Notes under the pieces: generated by a model
The model's input: the letters and a program-made list of their open reading frames with translations, nothing else
Database searches by the model: none
What the model was told of the DNA's origin: nothing
Shown here: positions 29,715 through 37,572 of the stretch, in pieces
Numbering within the stretch: the stretch's first letter is position 1
Layout: each line of letters opens with the position of its first letter
Position numbers and translations under genes: made by a program
Assembly (NCBI GenBank): GCA_033763775.1
Contig: JANRJW010000002.1
Span: forward strand, 1 to 43,601
Reading direction: 5' to 3'
Length of the DNA stretch: 43,601 bases
DNA from: JAJTHB01 sp033763775
GTDB taxonomy: Bacteria; Pseudomonadota; Alphaproteobacteria; Rickettsiales; SXRF01

Positions 29715-30092
29715 GTGCAAATTTCTAGAAGAAAACTAATTCTTTTTTTTACATTAGCGCCCTTGGCTGGTGGTGCCACTCTACTTGGCAGGCCTTTTCT
29801 TTCTAACTTTACCAAGATCTCAGATTATTTTGGGTCTGATCTGTATAGCATCGAGATTGGTAAGGCGGCATATCAGAAGTTTTTCAGTAATGAAAATCTT
29901 GGTAAATTAGTTCATGACTTTGAACTGAGGGTACCTGGTTACTACAAACTTCTACCTAGCTACGCACTGAGCCAAGCGATGAGGAACGATTATTGGAATG
30001 GTCGCACCAAGATTGTTAAGGGTTGGGTACTAGCTGATAGTCTGGTTTTGCTTAGCGCCATCATATATTTAGAGAACCTCAATGTTCATTGA
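29715..30092 (+). CDS. Small Tat-type protein paired with a GMC oxidoreductase
   Basis: A protein of about 125 residues with a twin-arginine-like N-terminus (ISRRKLILFFTLAPLAGGAT), so it may be exported folded by Tat. The C-terminal part NGRTKIVKGWVLADSLVLLS resembles small proteins encoded beside GMC oxidoreductases, some related to gluconate dehydrogenase subunit 3. It overlaps the oxidoreductase gene by 11 bases. The start is uncertain: GTG at 29715 or TTG at 29712, with no good ribosome-binding site. Lower GC than the genes to the left suggests acquired DNA. Confidence 0.6.
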   Translation: MQISRRKLILFFTLAPLAGGATLLGRPFLSNFTKISDYFGSDLYSIEIGKAAYQKFFSNENLGKLVHDFELRVPGYYKLLPSYALSQAMRNDYWNGRTKIVKGWVLADSLVLLSAIIYLENLNVH

Positions 30093-31536
30093 CGGCAGAT
30101 CGTTAGATCAAGAAAATCTGACTGCTGATATTTGTGTGATTGGTGCAGGTGCTGCCGGTATTGCTATTGCCATGCGTCATATCGACTCAGATAAGAATAT
30201 AATTATCATTGAAAGTGGTGGTTTTGAGCCAGATAAGGCGACACTTGATCTAAATAAGGGTAAGGCAATTGGACTTTCTTATTCAACAGAATCTACCCGT
30301 CTCAGATGGTTTGGTGGGACAACGAACCACTGGGAAGGTATGTGCGCGCCGCTTAGTGATATTGATTTTGAGAAGCGCGATTGGATACCATACAGTGGCT
30401 GGCCGATTAAAAGAAGTGACCTCGACGAAGGTTATAAATGGGCGGCAAAATTTCTTAACTTGAGTGGAACCGGTACGGATGATTTTTCTGTTCCACAGGA
30501 TATCATTCCAAATCCTGGCACTTTGTCATTTGGGTGTTGGCGTTTTGCGCAGCATCTTTCTCTCGGGGAGGTGTATCGAAAACCTCTTGAAGAATCAAAA
30601 AATATTAAAATTCTACTACACTCGAATGTCGTTGATATACGTTTGGTTGATGAGCTGAATAGTGTTAGCGAAGTAAAAGTCGCTACACTCTCTGGCGCCA
30701 GATTCTCGGTGCGCGCCAAGAAATATATTTTAGCTTGTGGCGGTATCGAGAATGCGCGCCTGCTACTCGCATCCAACTCCCAAATGCAGTATGGAATTGG
30801 GAATAGCTATGATCAGGTGGGTAGGTATTTTATGGAACACCCACATAATCAAGTAGGGCAGTTATTTTCATACGGTGACGATCTCGGCAAGCTCTTCAGG
30901 CTTGATTTTAAGCGATCAAGAGGCCTCAGGCCAGTCAATACAGATATTATTGCTGATAAAAATGCGGCTGTTTTGAATATTTCACTTTCACCGCAGACAA
31001 TGAAAGAATATCAAGTTGCTGGTGGTTCACTTGTCATCAGTGCACATAATGAGATTAAAGAACAAAGTGCGACATTGAATTATTTGCAGCATGCCAGCGG
31101 TGTATCAGTGAAGCATGTTTTTGGATTATATGCACGCACTGAACAGGTTCCGAATCCTGATAGCAGAGTTATTCTTAATCACAACGAGCGTGATGCGCTG
31201 GGTATTCCCAGAGTGCAGCTAGATTGGCGGCTCACCGAGCAGGACTGGAAAACCATCCATGTGCTTGCCATAAAGTTTGCCGAAGCTATTTCTGCTTCCG
31301 GTGCAGGATTTGTAAGGCTGTCAGGTTGGCTGGAGCGTTTTAGTGGTTGGCCGCGTAACGCATGGTATGGTAGCCACCATATGGGAACTACCAGAATGTC
31401 TGATGACCCCAAAACTGGCGTCGTTGATAAAGATCAAAAAGTCTTTGGATTGAATAATTTACACATTGCTGGAAGCTCGGTGTTTCCCACCAGCGGTTGG
31501 CCGAATCCGAGTTATACCCTGATTTCAATGCGATAA
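30082..31536 (+). CDS. GMC-family oxidoreductase, possibly 3'-truncated
   Basis: An FAD-dependent alcohol or sugar dehydrogenase of the GMC family. FAD binding is by DICVIGAGAAGIAIAMRHID; RWFGGTTNHWEGMCAPLSDI is the second signature region; YILACGGIENARLLLAS follows. The C-terminal domain has WYGSHHMGTTRMSDDPKTGV with the catalytic His, and NLHIAGSSVFPTSGWPNPSY. Family members end with a last helix after NPSYTLI; here the frame stops at SMR. A single extra G near 31529 would restore MAIRDW, so a one-base frameshift is possible. Substrate unknown. Confidence 0.88.
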   Translation: MFIDGRSLDQENLTADICVIGAGAAGIAIAMRHIDSDKNIIIIESGGFEPDKATLDLNKGKAIGLSYSTESTRLRWFGGTTNHWEGMCAPLSDIDFEKRDWIPYSGWPIKRSDLDEGYKWAAKFLNLSGTGTDDFSVPQDIIPNPGTLSFGCWRFAQHLSLGEVYRKPLEESKNIKILLHSNVVDIRLVDELNSVSEVKVATLSGARFSVRAKKYILACGGIENARLLLASNSQMQYGIGNSYDQVGRYFMEHPHNQVGQLFSYGDDLGKLFRLDFKRSRGLRPVNTDIIADKNAAVLNISLSPQTMKEYQVAGGSLVISAHNEIKEQSATLNYLQHASGVSVKHVFGLYARTEQVPNPDSRVILNHNERDALGIPRVQLDWRLTEQDWKTIHVLAIKFAEAISASGAGFVRLSGWLERFSGWPRNAWYGSHHMGTTRMSDDPKTGVVDKDQKVFGLNNLHIAGSSVFPTSGWPNPSYTLISMR

Positions 31537-31548
31537 GAGATTGGTTCG

Positions 31549-31579
31549 TCCCCTTCGAGTTTATGAAGCTCGAAGGGGA
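31549..31579. terminator. Strong hairpin after the GMC gene
   Basis: TCCCCTTCGAG (31549-31559) and CTCGAAGGGGA (31569-31579) are exact inverses with a nine-base loop. It starts 12 bases after the stop codon. No T-run follows on either strand, so it is a hairpin terminator of uncertain type or an mRNA end stabiliser. Confidence 0.5.
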
Positions 31580-31604
31580 TATCAACAGCATCGAAACTAG
31601 AGAT

Positions 31605-32081
31605 TTAAAATTTAATTCTAGGTACCGTGGTATTTCCAAGCAATCTAGTAGAAAATGTACGGGTGCTTGCACTGGATTTTCTTGTTTCGGGACATATAAT
31701 TGTGGTTTCTGCAGTGCTACCTGGTAACTTGCCCTTAATTTTATCGCATTGACGGTTAGGTTTATTTAATATGTTGCATTGTTCTTCGACTCCGAAACGG
31801 CAAGCATTATAGTGACTCCTTTCGATAACACGATTGAAGCAAAGTAATTCTACATCTTCATTTTCAACTTTAGTACATATGGTAATTGTTACGTACCTTT
31901 TCCTTTCGCCATCTATCGTTTGGGTGAATTCGTTGCCGCAAGTAAACTCGCATATCTTTTCTGTTGCCAATTGATGTGTAATAGCCATGGCTTCTTGGCT
32001 TAAAGGCAGTATTGATGAGGCGGTTAGAACAAAAACAAGTAATTTATTAAACTGACGACTGATTTTTATATTATACTTCAT
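31605..32081 (-). CDS. Secreted Cys-rich hypothetical protein
   Basis: A 158-residue protein with a signal peptide (about residues 1-33; LLVFVLTASSILPLSQEAMA, cleavage after AMA). The mature part has eight or more Cys (ICEFTCGNEF, ITICTKVENEDVELLCFNRV, NACRFGVEEQCNIL, RQCDKIKG, TIICPE), consistent with disulfide bonds in the periplasm or outside the cell. An AAGGAG lies seven bases before the ATG. I do not recognise it. It belongs to the AT-rich patch and is convergent with the GMC gene. Confidence 0.7.
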   Translation of the reverse strand: MKYNIKISRQFNKLLVFVLTASSILPLSQEAMAITHQLATEKICEFTCGNEFTQTIDGERKRYVTITICTKVENEDVELLCFNRVIERSHYNACRFGVEEQCNILNKPNRQCDKIKGKLPGSTAETTIICPETRKSSASTRTFSTRLLGNTTVPRIKF

Positions 32082-32408
32082 AAGGATCTCCTTCTGTATT
32101 AAACTAAAAGGCGTTAAATTAAATCTAATTTAATTGGTTAACAATCCAAAAAATAAATGACAAAAGGTGTACAGTTATTTTCTGAAGCAGTTTATGCCTT
32201 TACTATAGACTTTGTTTGTTACAACTTCATGACGGTTCCGCGAAAGTTTTATGACAATTTGATGTATCTCCCCAAGGTTCTGAAAGGGAACAATAAAATT
32301 TTTCTATTTGGGTTTAGGTGCTGTGGCTGGGCGGTTGATGGTGGCTGGTGTTGCCGAACACGCCATGAAATTTTATTAAAAAGTTGAGGTAAGTAATTAA
32401 CTAAAAAA
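32082..32408. other. Intergenic, AT-rich, no supported gene
   Basis: The 327 bases between the Cys-rich gene and the glycosyltransferase gene hold the leader of the former (an AT-rich palindrome TTAAATTAAATCTAATTTAA at about 32115-32134). They also hold a 76-codon plus-strand frame (32157-32387) whose composition, lack of a ribosome-binding site and Cys/Trp-rich end do not support a gene. Confidence 0.5.
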
Positions 32409-34430
32409 TCACCTCAAACAAAGCCATCTCGGGCAGTTAAATTTATCCTGATTCGTGCGGTAGTCAAGGATGGTGCCGTTTGCCAGTAGTTCCTCGATGC
32501 GGGGGTGGTGGGTGATGTAGTCCGCGTAGAGGTAGCAGCGGTTGTTCAGCGGTAGTAAAACTGTGCGATGGCGGCGCATGGGGTAAATGCGAGACAGTGT
32601 ATCGGTCATGACATAGCGATCACCGCGCGGGCAGAGCGCATGGGGGTGGAATAAGTTGAGTGTCACGCCGGAGCTTATCATATAATCATCAGTGGCAATG
32701 AGGCGGTGGCCGGTGCGTGGGCGGAGTGGTCTGCGGTCGCCCGGGAGTCGATAATCAAAAGGTTTTGCATTTTCGCCGTTAATGGTTCGGCGGTTGATGC
32801 CGTGGACATCCAGAAAATGCAAGTCGGAATAAAAGGGCGCGGCGCCGCTAGCGGTGATGGCGAGGAGCAAATCTGAAGGTGGCTGGGCGCCGAATAGCGC
32901 TTTCAGAGATTTGCCGACCATGCGCCAGTTGCCTTGCGGATAGTTCATCCAATGATTCAGGCCGAAGGTTGGCTCGATTAATTCAGGAAGAATCAGGCGG
33001 TTTCTGGCCAGCAGTTTAGAGTGTTGTTGGTTGCCATAGATGGATGTTGTTGTGATGATGATGCACAGTACTATGGGGTGCAGGAGTTGAAGTTTTTTTT
33101 TATCTATCATTCCAACCGCCGCAAACACGAATGCCGCGAACATGGGGAGGATGGGGACGAGCAGGCGGAATTCCATAAAGCACCCGCCGATATAGACAAC
33201 ATAGGCGAGCCACAGGCCGATGGTGGCAAGGAGGGTGAGAAGGGGGGCGATTACCTCCCCTGCTTGCGGGGGAGGAGGCGAAGCTTGGGTTTCGTCTGGC
33301 GAAACCCTTAGCGTAGCGGTGGGGGTGAGACTGTTATCACCCCCCTCTGACTCCCCCCGCAAGCGGGTGGAGAAGGATAGAGCGCGCTGGATGGTGGAAA
33401 GAATAATTAGAATCACCGCCAAGCCAAGCAGCACGGCGGGGATGTAGTGATGCAGCTCGAGATATTTCAGGATGTAGCGCTGGCCGAGCCAGACCATGCT
33501 CGTATCGCCGGGAATTTTGGCGTAGAACGTATTGGGCAGTGCATAGCCATAATATAGCTTTGCCCAGCTAAGCAAGGCAAGCACGCACAGGGTAGGGATG
33601 CCAGCGGCGAGCCAGAGAGATTTTGTCTTTGCGAGCGAAGCGACGCAATCCAGAATTTTACCGTTGCTGGATTGCTTCGTCGCAAGATGCTCCTCGCAAT
33701 GACGATAAAGCAAATACACATATCCGGGAAAGAGAAGGATGGCGCTATCGAGGCGGGTGAGCAGGGCGGCGGAGGCAAGGATGGCTAGTGTTAGTGCGTG
33801 TTCTTGCCCCCCCACCCTAATCCTCTCCCCGGAGGGGAGAGGGGACAAGGAAGAACCGGAGGGGAGAGGGGATAGTAATACAAAATAAAATCCCATCACG
33901 AGCGCGGTGACAACCATGGTCTCCAGCCCGCCGCTGGCATAGGCGGAGAAGGTGTGGTGGGTCGCGAGGGTGAGTACGGCGCAGGCGGCGGCTATTTTCC
34001 CCTCTCCTGCGAGCGGGAGAGGGTGGCGAGCGACTGCGAGCCGGGTGAGGGTGGCTTTGTCACCCCCCACAAAAACCCCCCCCATGCGGGGGGAGAAATT
34101 AAGCGTGAGGCGGAGTGTGAGCAGAAAAGTGAGCGCGAGGGCGGCGAGATAGGCGGTGAAGTTAAAAGCAGCCGAGATGTATTCCGGATCGACTCCCGGC
34201 AGCCAGAACATCACGGTGCCGACCAGCAGGGTGTATAAAAAATTAGTGTAGCCATATTCATCCAGCCCGGGATACCACACCAGACCATGCCCCTCGGCGA
34301 AGTTCTTGGCATAGACGAAGGCGATGTAGGCATCGTCCTGAATGAAGTAGTTTTTGTGCCAGAAGAAGATTGCAACAGCGGTAAGCGCGGCGGCTGCGAA
34401 CCATTCCAGAGGTTTGAGTTTGAAAGACAT
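32409..34430 (-). CDS. GT-C family membrane glycosyltransferase with four repeat insertions
   Basis: A 673-residue multi-pass protein, paralogue of the one at 14024. It shares the acidic motif DDAYIAFVYAKNFAEGHGL near residue 32, YGYTNFLYTLLVG near 59, and GGLETMVVTALVMG near 167. Four segments that look like translated repeats are inserted: residues about 111-145, 186-209, 243-267 and 352-394. Without them (about 126 residues) the length would be near 547, close to its 520-residue paralogue. All four keep the frame. The C-terminal third is a periplasmic domain. Whether it is still active is open. Its sugar and acceptor are unknown. Confidence 0.82.
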   Translation of the reverse strand: MSFKLKPLEWFAAAALTAVAIFFWHKNYFIQDDAYIAFVYAKNFAEGHGLVWYPGLDEYGYTNFLYTLLVGTVMFWLPGVDPEYISAAFNFTAYLAALALTFLLTLRLTLNFSPRMGGVFVGGDKATLTRLAVARHPLPLAGEGKIAAACAVLTLATHHTFSAYASGGLETMVVTALVMGFYFVLLSPLPSGSSLSPLPSGERIRVGGQEHALTLAILASAALLTRLDSAILLFPGYVYLLYRHCEEHLATKQSSNGKILDCVASLAKTKSLWLAAGIPTLCVLALLSWAKLYYGYALPNTFYAKIPGDTSMVWLGQRYILKYLELHHYIPAVLLGLAVILIILSTIQRALSFSTRLRGESEGGDNSLTPTATLRVSPDETQASPPPPQAGEVIAPLLTLLATIGLWLAYVVYIGGCFMEFRLLVPILPMFAAFVFAAVGMIDKKKLQLLHPIVLCIIITTTSIYGNQQHSKLLARNRLILPELIEPTFGLNHWMNYPQGNWRMVGKSLKALFGAQPPSDLLLAITASGAAPFYSDLHFLDVHGINRRTINGENAKPFDYRLPGDRRPLRPRTGHRLIATDDYMISSGVTLNLFHPHALCPRGDRYVMTDTLSRIYPMRRHRTVLLPLNNRCYLYADYITHHPRIEELLANGTILDYRTNQDKFNCPRWLCLR
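33249..33375. repeat. Compound repeat in the glycosyltransferase gene, residues ~352-394
   Basis: CTCCCCTGCTTGCGGGGGAG at the left and CTCCCCCCGCAAGCGGGTGG at the right are inverted copies of the same C/G-run palindrome. The middle carries GGTTTCGTCTGGCGAAACCC. The whole adds about 43 in-frame residues (TRLRGESEGGDNSLTPTATL and onward). The C-run with GCAAGC matches the insertion in lpdA. Confidence 0.75.
33629..33704. repeat. Palindromic repeat in the glycosyltransferase gene, residues ~243-267
   Basis: GCGAGCGAAGCGACGCAATC near the left and TTGCTTCGTCGCAAGATGCT then CCTCGCAATGACG near the right are imperfect inverses around CCAGAATTTTACCGTTGCTGG. This sequence type differs from the other three insertions. 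It encodes HCEEHLATKQSSNGKILDCV in frame. Confidence 0.75.
33806..33873. repeat. G/C-run repeat in the glycosyltransferase gene, residues ~186-209
   Basis: CTCTCCCCGGAGGGGAGAGG is a palindrome, followed by a partial second copy (GGAGGGGAGAGGGGA). It encodes SPLPSGSSLSPLPSGERIRV in frame. Confidence 0.75.
33996..34096. repeat. Compound C/G-run repeat in the glycosyltransferase gene, residues ~111-145
   Basis: CCCCTCTCCTGCGAGCGGGA at the left and the palindrome CCCCCCCCATGCGGGGGG at the right flank GGTGAGGGTGGCTTTGTCAC. It encodes PRMGGVFVGGDKATLTRLAV onward, inserted in a loop after the third or fourth membrane segment. Confidence 0.75.
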
Positions 34431-34474
34431 CAGGATGGCGTAGCATACTGAATGATTTTTGTCATTAATCGGAA

Positions 34475-34502
34475 GTGGATCCCGGCCTACGCCGGGACGA
34501 CA
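34475..34502. repeat. Palindrome next to the ABC permease stop codon
   Basis: GTGGATCCCGGCCTACGCCG then GGACGACA contains the exact inverted arms TCCCGGC and GCCGGGA with a four-base loop. It ends one base before the complement of the permease stop codon (34504-34506), so it would lie directly at the 3' end of the efflux operon message, between it and the glycosyltransferase gene. Confidence 0.65.
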
Positions 34503-34503
34503 G

Positions 34504-35733
34504 TTAAGCGCCGACGCTTCTCAGCGCTTCAATCGGGTTCATGCGGGCGGCTTTGAAGGCGGGATAAAGACCGCTGGCAAGCCCGACGCCAATGGCCACG
34601 CCAAGCGCCATGAGAACCGACCAGACGCTATATTGAACCGGCACGCTCATCCAGTGCTCTGCGGCAAGCCCAAGCCCAATGCCGATGGCCAGGCCGATCG
34701 TGCTGCCGACGCCAGCAATCAGGATCGCCTCCATCAGAAACTGGCTGAGAATATGGCGGCGAGTGGCACCTACGGCTTTACGTATGCCGATTTCGCGCGT
34801 GCGCTCAGTGACAGTGACCAGCATGATGTTCATGATGCCAATACCGCCGACCACGAGCGAAATGGAGGCGATCGCGCCGAGCAGAATGGAGAGTGCGCGC
34901 GTGGTATCGGTGGCAACCCGCGCAATGGCGGTTAAGTTACGCACGGTGAAATTATCGGCCTCAGTTTCACGCAGTTTATTTCGCTCGCGCAGCAGCTGGG
35001 TGATGTCTTCGGTGGCGGGGTCTAAGTCTTTATCGCTGATGGCTTCGGCGAAAATAAACTGCACGACGCCACTGGCAAACATGTAACCCCAGAGCTTACT
35101 TTCGGCGGTGGTGATGGGGATGAAAATCGCATCATCCTGATCCCGCCCATCAAAGCCCTGACCTTTGGATTCCAGCAGCCCGACCACTTGAAAAGGCAGT
35201 CCGTTGATGCGAAATGTCATGCCCAGCGGTGCCTGATCACCAAAGAGTTCGCTGGCCACCGTGGCGCCGATCACGGCCACGCGCCGCCCAAGGCGCTGAT
35301 CTTCGGCGGTGAATGATTCACCTTCGGCAAACACCCAGTTGCGGATGCCGAAGAATTCCGGTGTGGTGCCGGTGACGCGGCTATTCCAGTTCTTGCTGCC
35401 AGCGCTGACTTGAAATTCACGCTGCGACGTGGCCGGAGCAGCAGAATAGATGGTGGGGAGCTGGGCGATGGCTTCCGCATCTTTCGCTGTGAGTTTGGAG
35501 ATGCTGTTGGAGCGCAGGCCTTTATTATCGCTGCTGCCGGGGGTGATGATGAGCAGATTGCTGCCGAGCTGATTGATGGCGTCCTGCACCTGCTGCTGGC
35601 TTCCGGAGCCCACAGCAAGCATGAGAATCACCGAGCCGACCCCGATCACAATCCCCAGCATGGCAAGAAAGGTGCGCAGCCGGCTGGCAGCCACCGAAAT
35701 CCACGCTTCACGAAACAGGTCAGAATGGTTCAT
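34504..35733 (-). CDS. MacB-type ABC transporter permease
   Basis: A 409-residue inner-membrane subunit. An N-terminal helix (about 20-45; TFLAMLGIVIGVGSVILMLA) is followed by a large periplasmic MacB-PCD domain (about 46-250) and three helices in an FtsX domain (about 280-405; ILLGAIASISLVVGGIGIMN, TERTREIGIRKAVGATRRHI). The last ~10 residues NPIEALRSVGA are typical of MacB and LolC/E. The ATPase is a separate protein here, not fused as in E. coli MacB. It follows the ATPase gene by two bases. Context with macA and tolC supports a MacAB-TolC-like exporter. Confidence 0.9.
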   Translation of the reverse strand: MNHSDLFREAWISVAASRLRTFLAMLGIVIGVGSVILMLAVGSGSQQQVQDAINQLGSNLLIITPGSSDNKGLRSNSISKLTAKDAEAIAQLPTIYSAAPATSQREFQVSAGSKNWNSRVTGTTPEFFGIRNWVFAEGESFTAEDQRLGRRVAVIGATVASELFGDQAPLGMTFRINGLPFQVVGLLESKGQGFDGRDQDDAIFIPITTAESKLWGYMFASGVVQFIFAEAISDKDLDPATEDITQLLRERNKLRETEADNFTVRNLTAIARVATDTTRALSILLGAIASISLVVGGIGIMNIMLVTVTERTREIGIRKAVGATRRHILSQFLMEAILIAGVGSTIGLAIGIGLGLAAEHWMSVPVQYSVWSVLMALGVAIGVGLASGLYPAFKAARMNPIEALRSVGA

Positions 35734-35735
35734 GA

Positions 35736-36425
35736 TCAGTACATCGGCCCATCATAGATGATGTCGCCGTCCTTAATCTGCACTAAGCGCTTGCCGTAGC
35801 GCGCCACGTCCTGCTCGTGGGTGACGAGAATCACGGTCATGCCTTCTTTATTCAGGTCTTTAAAAAGATTCATGATGTCGTCGCTGGTTCTGCTGTCGAG
35901 GTTTCCGGTGGGTTCATCCGCCAGCAACAGTTTCGGCTCGCCGCACAGCGCGCGCGCAATGGCGATACGTTGCTGCTGGCCGCCGGAAAGCTGGCTTGGC
36001 AGGTAGTTGCGATGGCTGGAAAGCCCGACCATCTCGAGGTAATGCTCGGCGCGTTTGATGCGCTCGCTGCGGCTTTCATGGGCGTAGAAAAGTGGCAGCG
36101 CAATGTTGTCGATGATGGTGCGGCGTGGCAGCAGATTAAACCCCTGGAACACAAAACCGATGGTGAGGTTGCGGATACGTGCCAGCTCTTCGTCGTTGTA
36201 GTCGCGAATATCTTCGCCATCGAGCAGATAAATGCCACGTGAAGGGCGATCCAGCGTTCCGAGAATATTCATCAAGGTGGATTTACCGGAGCCGGAGGGA
36301 CCCATGATGGAAACAAACTCGCCGGGTGCGATGCGCAGCTCGATATTTTTCAGCACTTGCGTTTCAACACCACTGCCAGTGGTGTAGTGTTTGCCGATGC
36401 CGTCCATCTCGATGACATAGCCCAT
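35736..36425 (-). CDS. ABC transporter ATP-binding protein, MacB/LolD type
   Basis: A 229-residue ATPase with Walker A GPSGSGKST, Q-loop FVFQGFNLLPRRT, signature LSGGQQQRIAIARAL, Walker B LLLADEPTGNLDS and the H-loop VTHEQ. The insertion and length match the MacB/LolD subfamily that drives mechanotransmission exporters. It would hydrolyse ATP to power the adjacent FtsX-type permease. The gene starts three bases after the macA stop. Confidence 0.92.
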   Translation of the reverse strand: MGYVIEMDGIGKHYTTGSGVETQVLKNIELRIAPGEFVSIMGPSGSGKSTLMNILGTLDRPSRGIYLLDGEDIRDYNDEELARIRNLTIGFVFQGFNLLPRRTIIDNIALPLFYAHESRSERIKRAEHYLEMVGLSSHRNYLPSQLSGGQQQRIAIARALCGEPKLLLADEPTGNLDSRTSDDIMNLFKDLNKEGMTVILVTHEQDVARYGKRLVQIKDGDIIYDGPMY

Positions 36426-36428
36426 GCA

Positions 36429-37571
36429 TCAGCGCTTTCTTTTGGGCAGAATGCCGGTGATGACGGTGTCGCCTTCCTTGATGCCATCGCCGCTGATTTC
36501 AACATAGGTTTCGTCCGTGCTGCCGGTGGTGACGAACACCTGTTCGGGTCTTCCTTGTTTCAGTAAATAGATGGATTGGCCTGCTTCCTCCGCTTCGCCG
36601 CGCGAGCCTCTGGGCGGACGCATGCCGAGTGAAAAAAGACGGCTGAACCCACTTTTGCTTTCTTCCGGCGGTGCAAAGCGCAGCGCCGCTGCTGGTACGC
36701 GCAGCACGTCTTTCTGTTCCGAAAGAATGACGCTGACAAAGGCGGTCATGCCCGGAAGCAGCAGTTTTTCCTTATTTTCAACTTCAACCGTGACAGTATA
36801 GGTCACGACACCGGACTGATTATTCGGGTTCAGATTGACTGTCACTACCTTGCCCTCGAAGATTTTATCGGGGAAGGCATCGACGGTGAAGGTCACCGGC
36901 ATGTCGTCTTTGACCTTGCTGATATCGGCTTCGGAAAAACTGACATCGATTTTCATTTTCGACAGGTCGCTGGCGATTTTAAACAGGTTAGGGGTCTGGA
37001 AATTGGCGGCCATGGTCTGACCTTGCGACACTTCCTGCGCGATGATGACACCATCGATGGGTGAGGTAATTTTGGTGTAGCCGAGGTTTACCTCATCGCG
37101 CTCAACCTGAATTTTGATCGATTCCAGCGCATTTTTAGCAGAAAGATAGCTCTGCTCAGCATTTTCCAGCTCGATACGCGCTACAAATTCCCGCGCATAA
37201 AGAGCGCGGGTGCGCTCGAGATTACGGCTCGCCAGCTGGTAGGAGTTTTTCGTGGTCTCCAGGCTGGCGCGGCTCTGGCGCAAAGTGGTTTCTGGGATGG
37301 AGGGATCAATTTCAGCGAGCAGCTGACCTTTTTTAACTTCGTCATTAAGCTTCACATAAATCTTTTCGATTTTGCCGGAAACCTGCGTGCCGACACTGAC
37401 TTCTTCCATGGGTTTGAGTGATCCATTGGCGGTGACCACCTGCGAGATATTACCGCGTGTGATGGTGGTGGTGCGGAAGTCGCTATTTTCTGTCGCGCTG
37501 GTGCCAAACGTTGCAATGGCAGCGATGATCAGCAGGATGAGAAGGCTTGCAATCAGGATTATTTTTTTCAT
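36429..37571 (-). CDS. macA: MacA-like periplasmic adaptor (HlyD/RND type)
   Basis: The adaptor joins the inner-membrane ABC exporter to TolC. One N-terminal membrane anchor (MKKIILIASLLILLIIAAIA) is followed by a lipoyl half-motif (EVSVGTQVSGKIEKIYVKLN), a coiled-coil hairpin (about 95-165; TLRQSRASLETTKNSYQLAS, LSAKNALESIKIQ), the second half-motif and beta-barrel domains (GVIIAQEVSQGQTMAANFQT), and VTVEVENKEKLLLPGMTAFV. I chose the ATG at 37571, one base after the tolC stop, because MKK plus a hydrophobic stretch is a normal anchor. Confidence 0.9.
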   Translation of the reverse strand: MKKIILIASLLILLIIAAIATFGTSATENSDFRTTTITRGNISQVVTANGSLKPMEEVSVGTQVSGKIEKIYVKLNDEVKKGQLLAEIDPSIPETTLRQSRASLETTKNSYQLASRNLERTRALYAREFVARIELENAEQSYLSAKNALESIKIQVERDEVNLGYTKITSPIDGVIIAQEVSQGQTMAANFQTPNLFKIASDLSKMKIDVSFSEADISKVKDDMPVTFTVDAFPDKIFEGKVVTVNLNPNNQSGVVTYTVTVEVENKEKLLLPGMTAFVSVILSEQKDVLRVPAAALRFAPPEESKSGFSRLFSLGMRPPRGSRGEAEEAGQSIYLLKQGRPEQVFVTTGSTDETYVEISGDGIKEGDTVITGILPKRKR

Positions 37572-37572
37572 A

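Noticed and set aside
32157..32387. 76-codon plus-strand frame in the AT-rich gap
   Set aside because: No ribosome-binding site, no recognisable motif and unnatural composition at the end; not enough to call a gene.
34504..37571. Lol lipoprotein-release system
   Set aside because: The permease and ATPase resemble LolCE and LolD, but the adjacent macA-like and tolC genes point to an efflux system.
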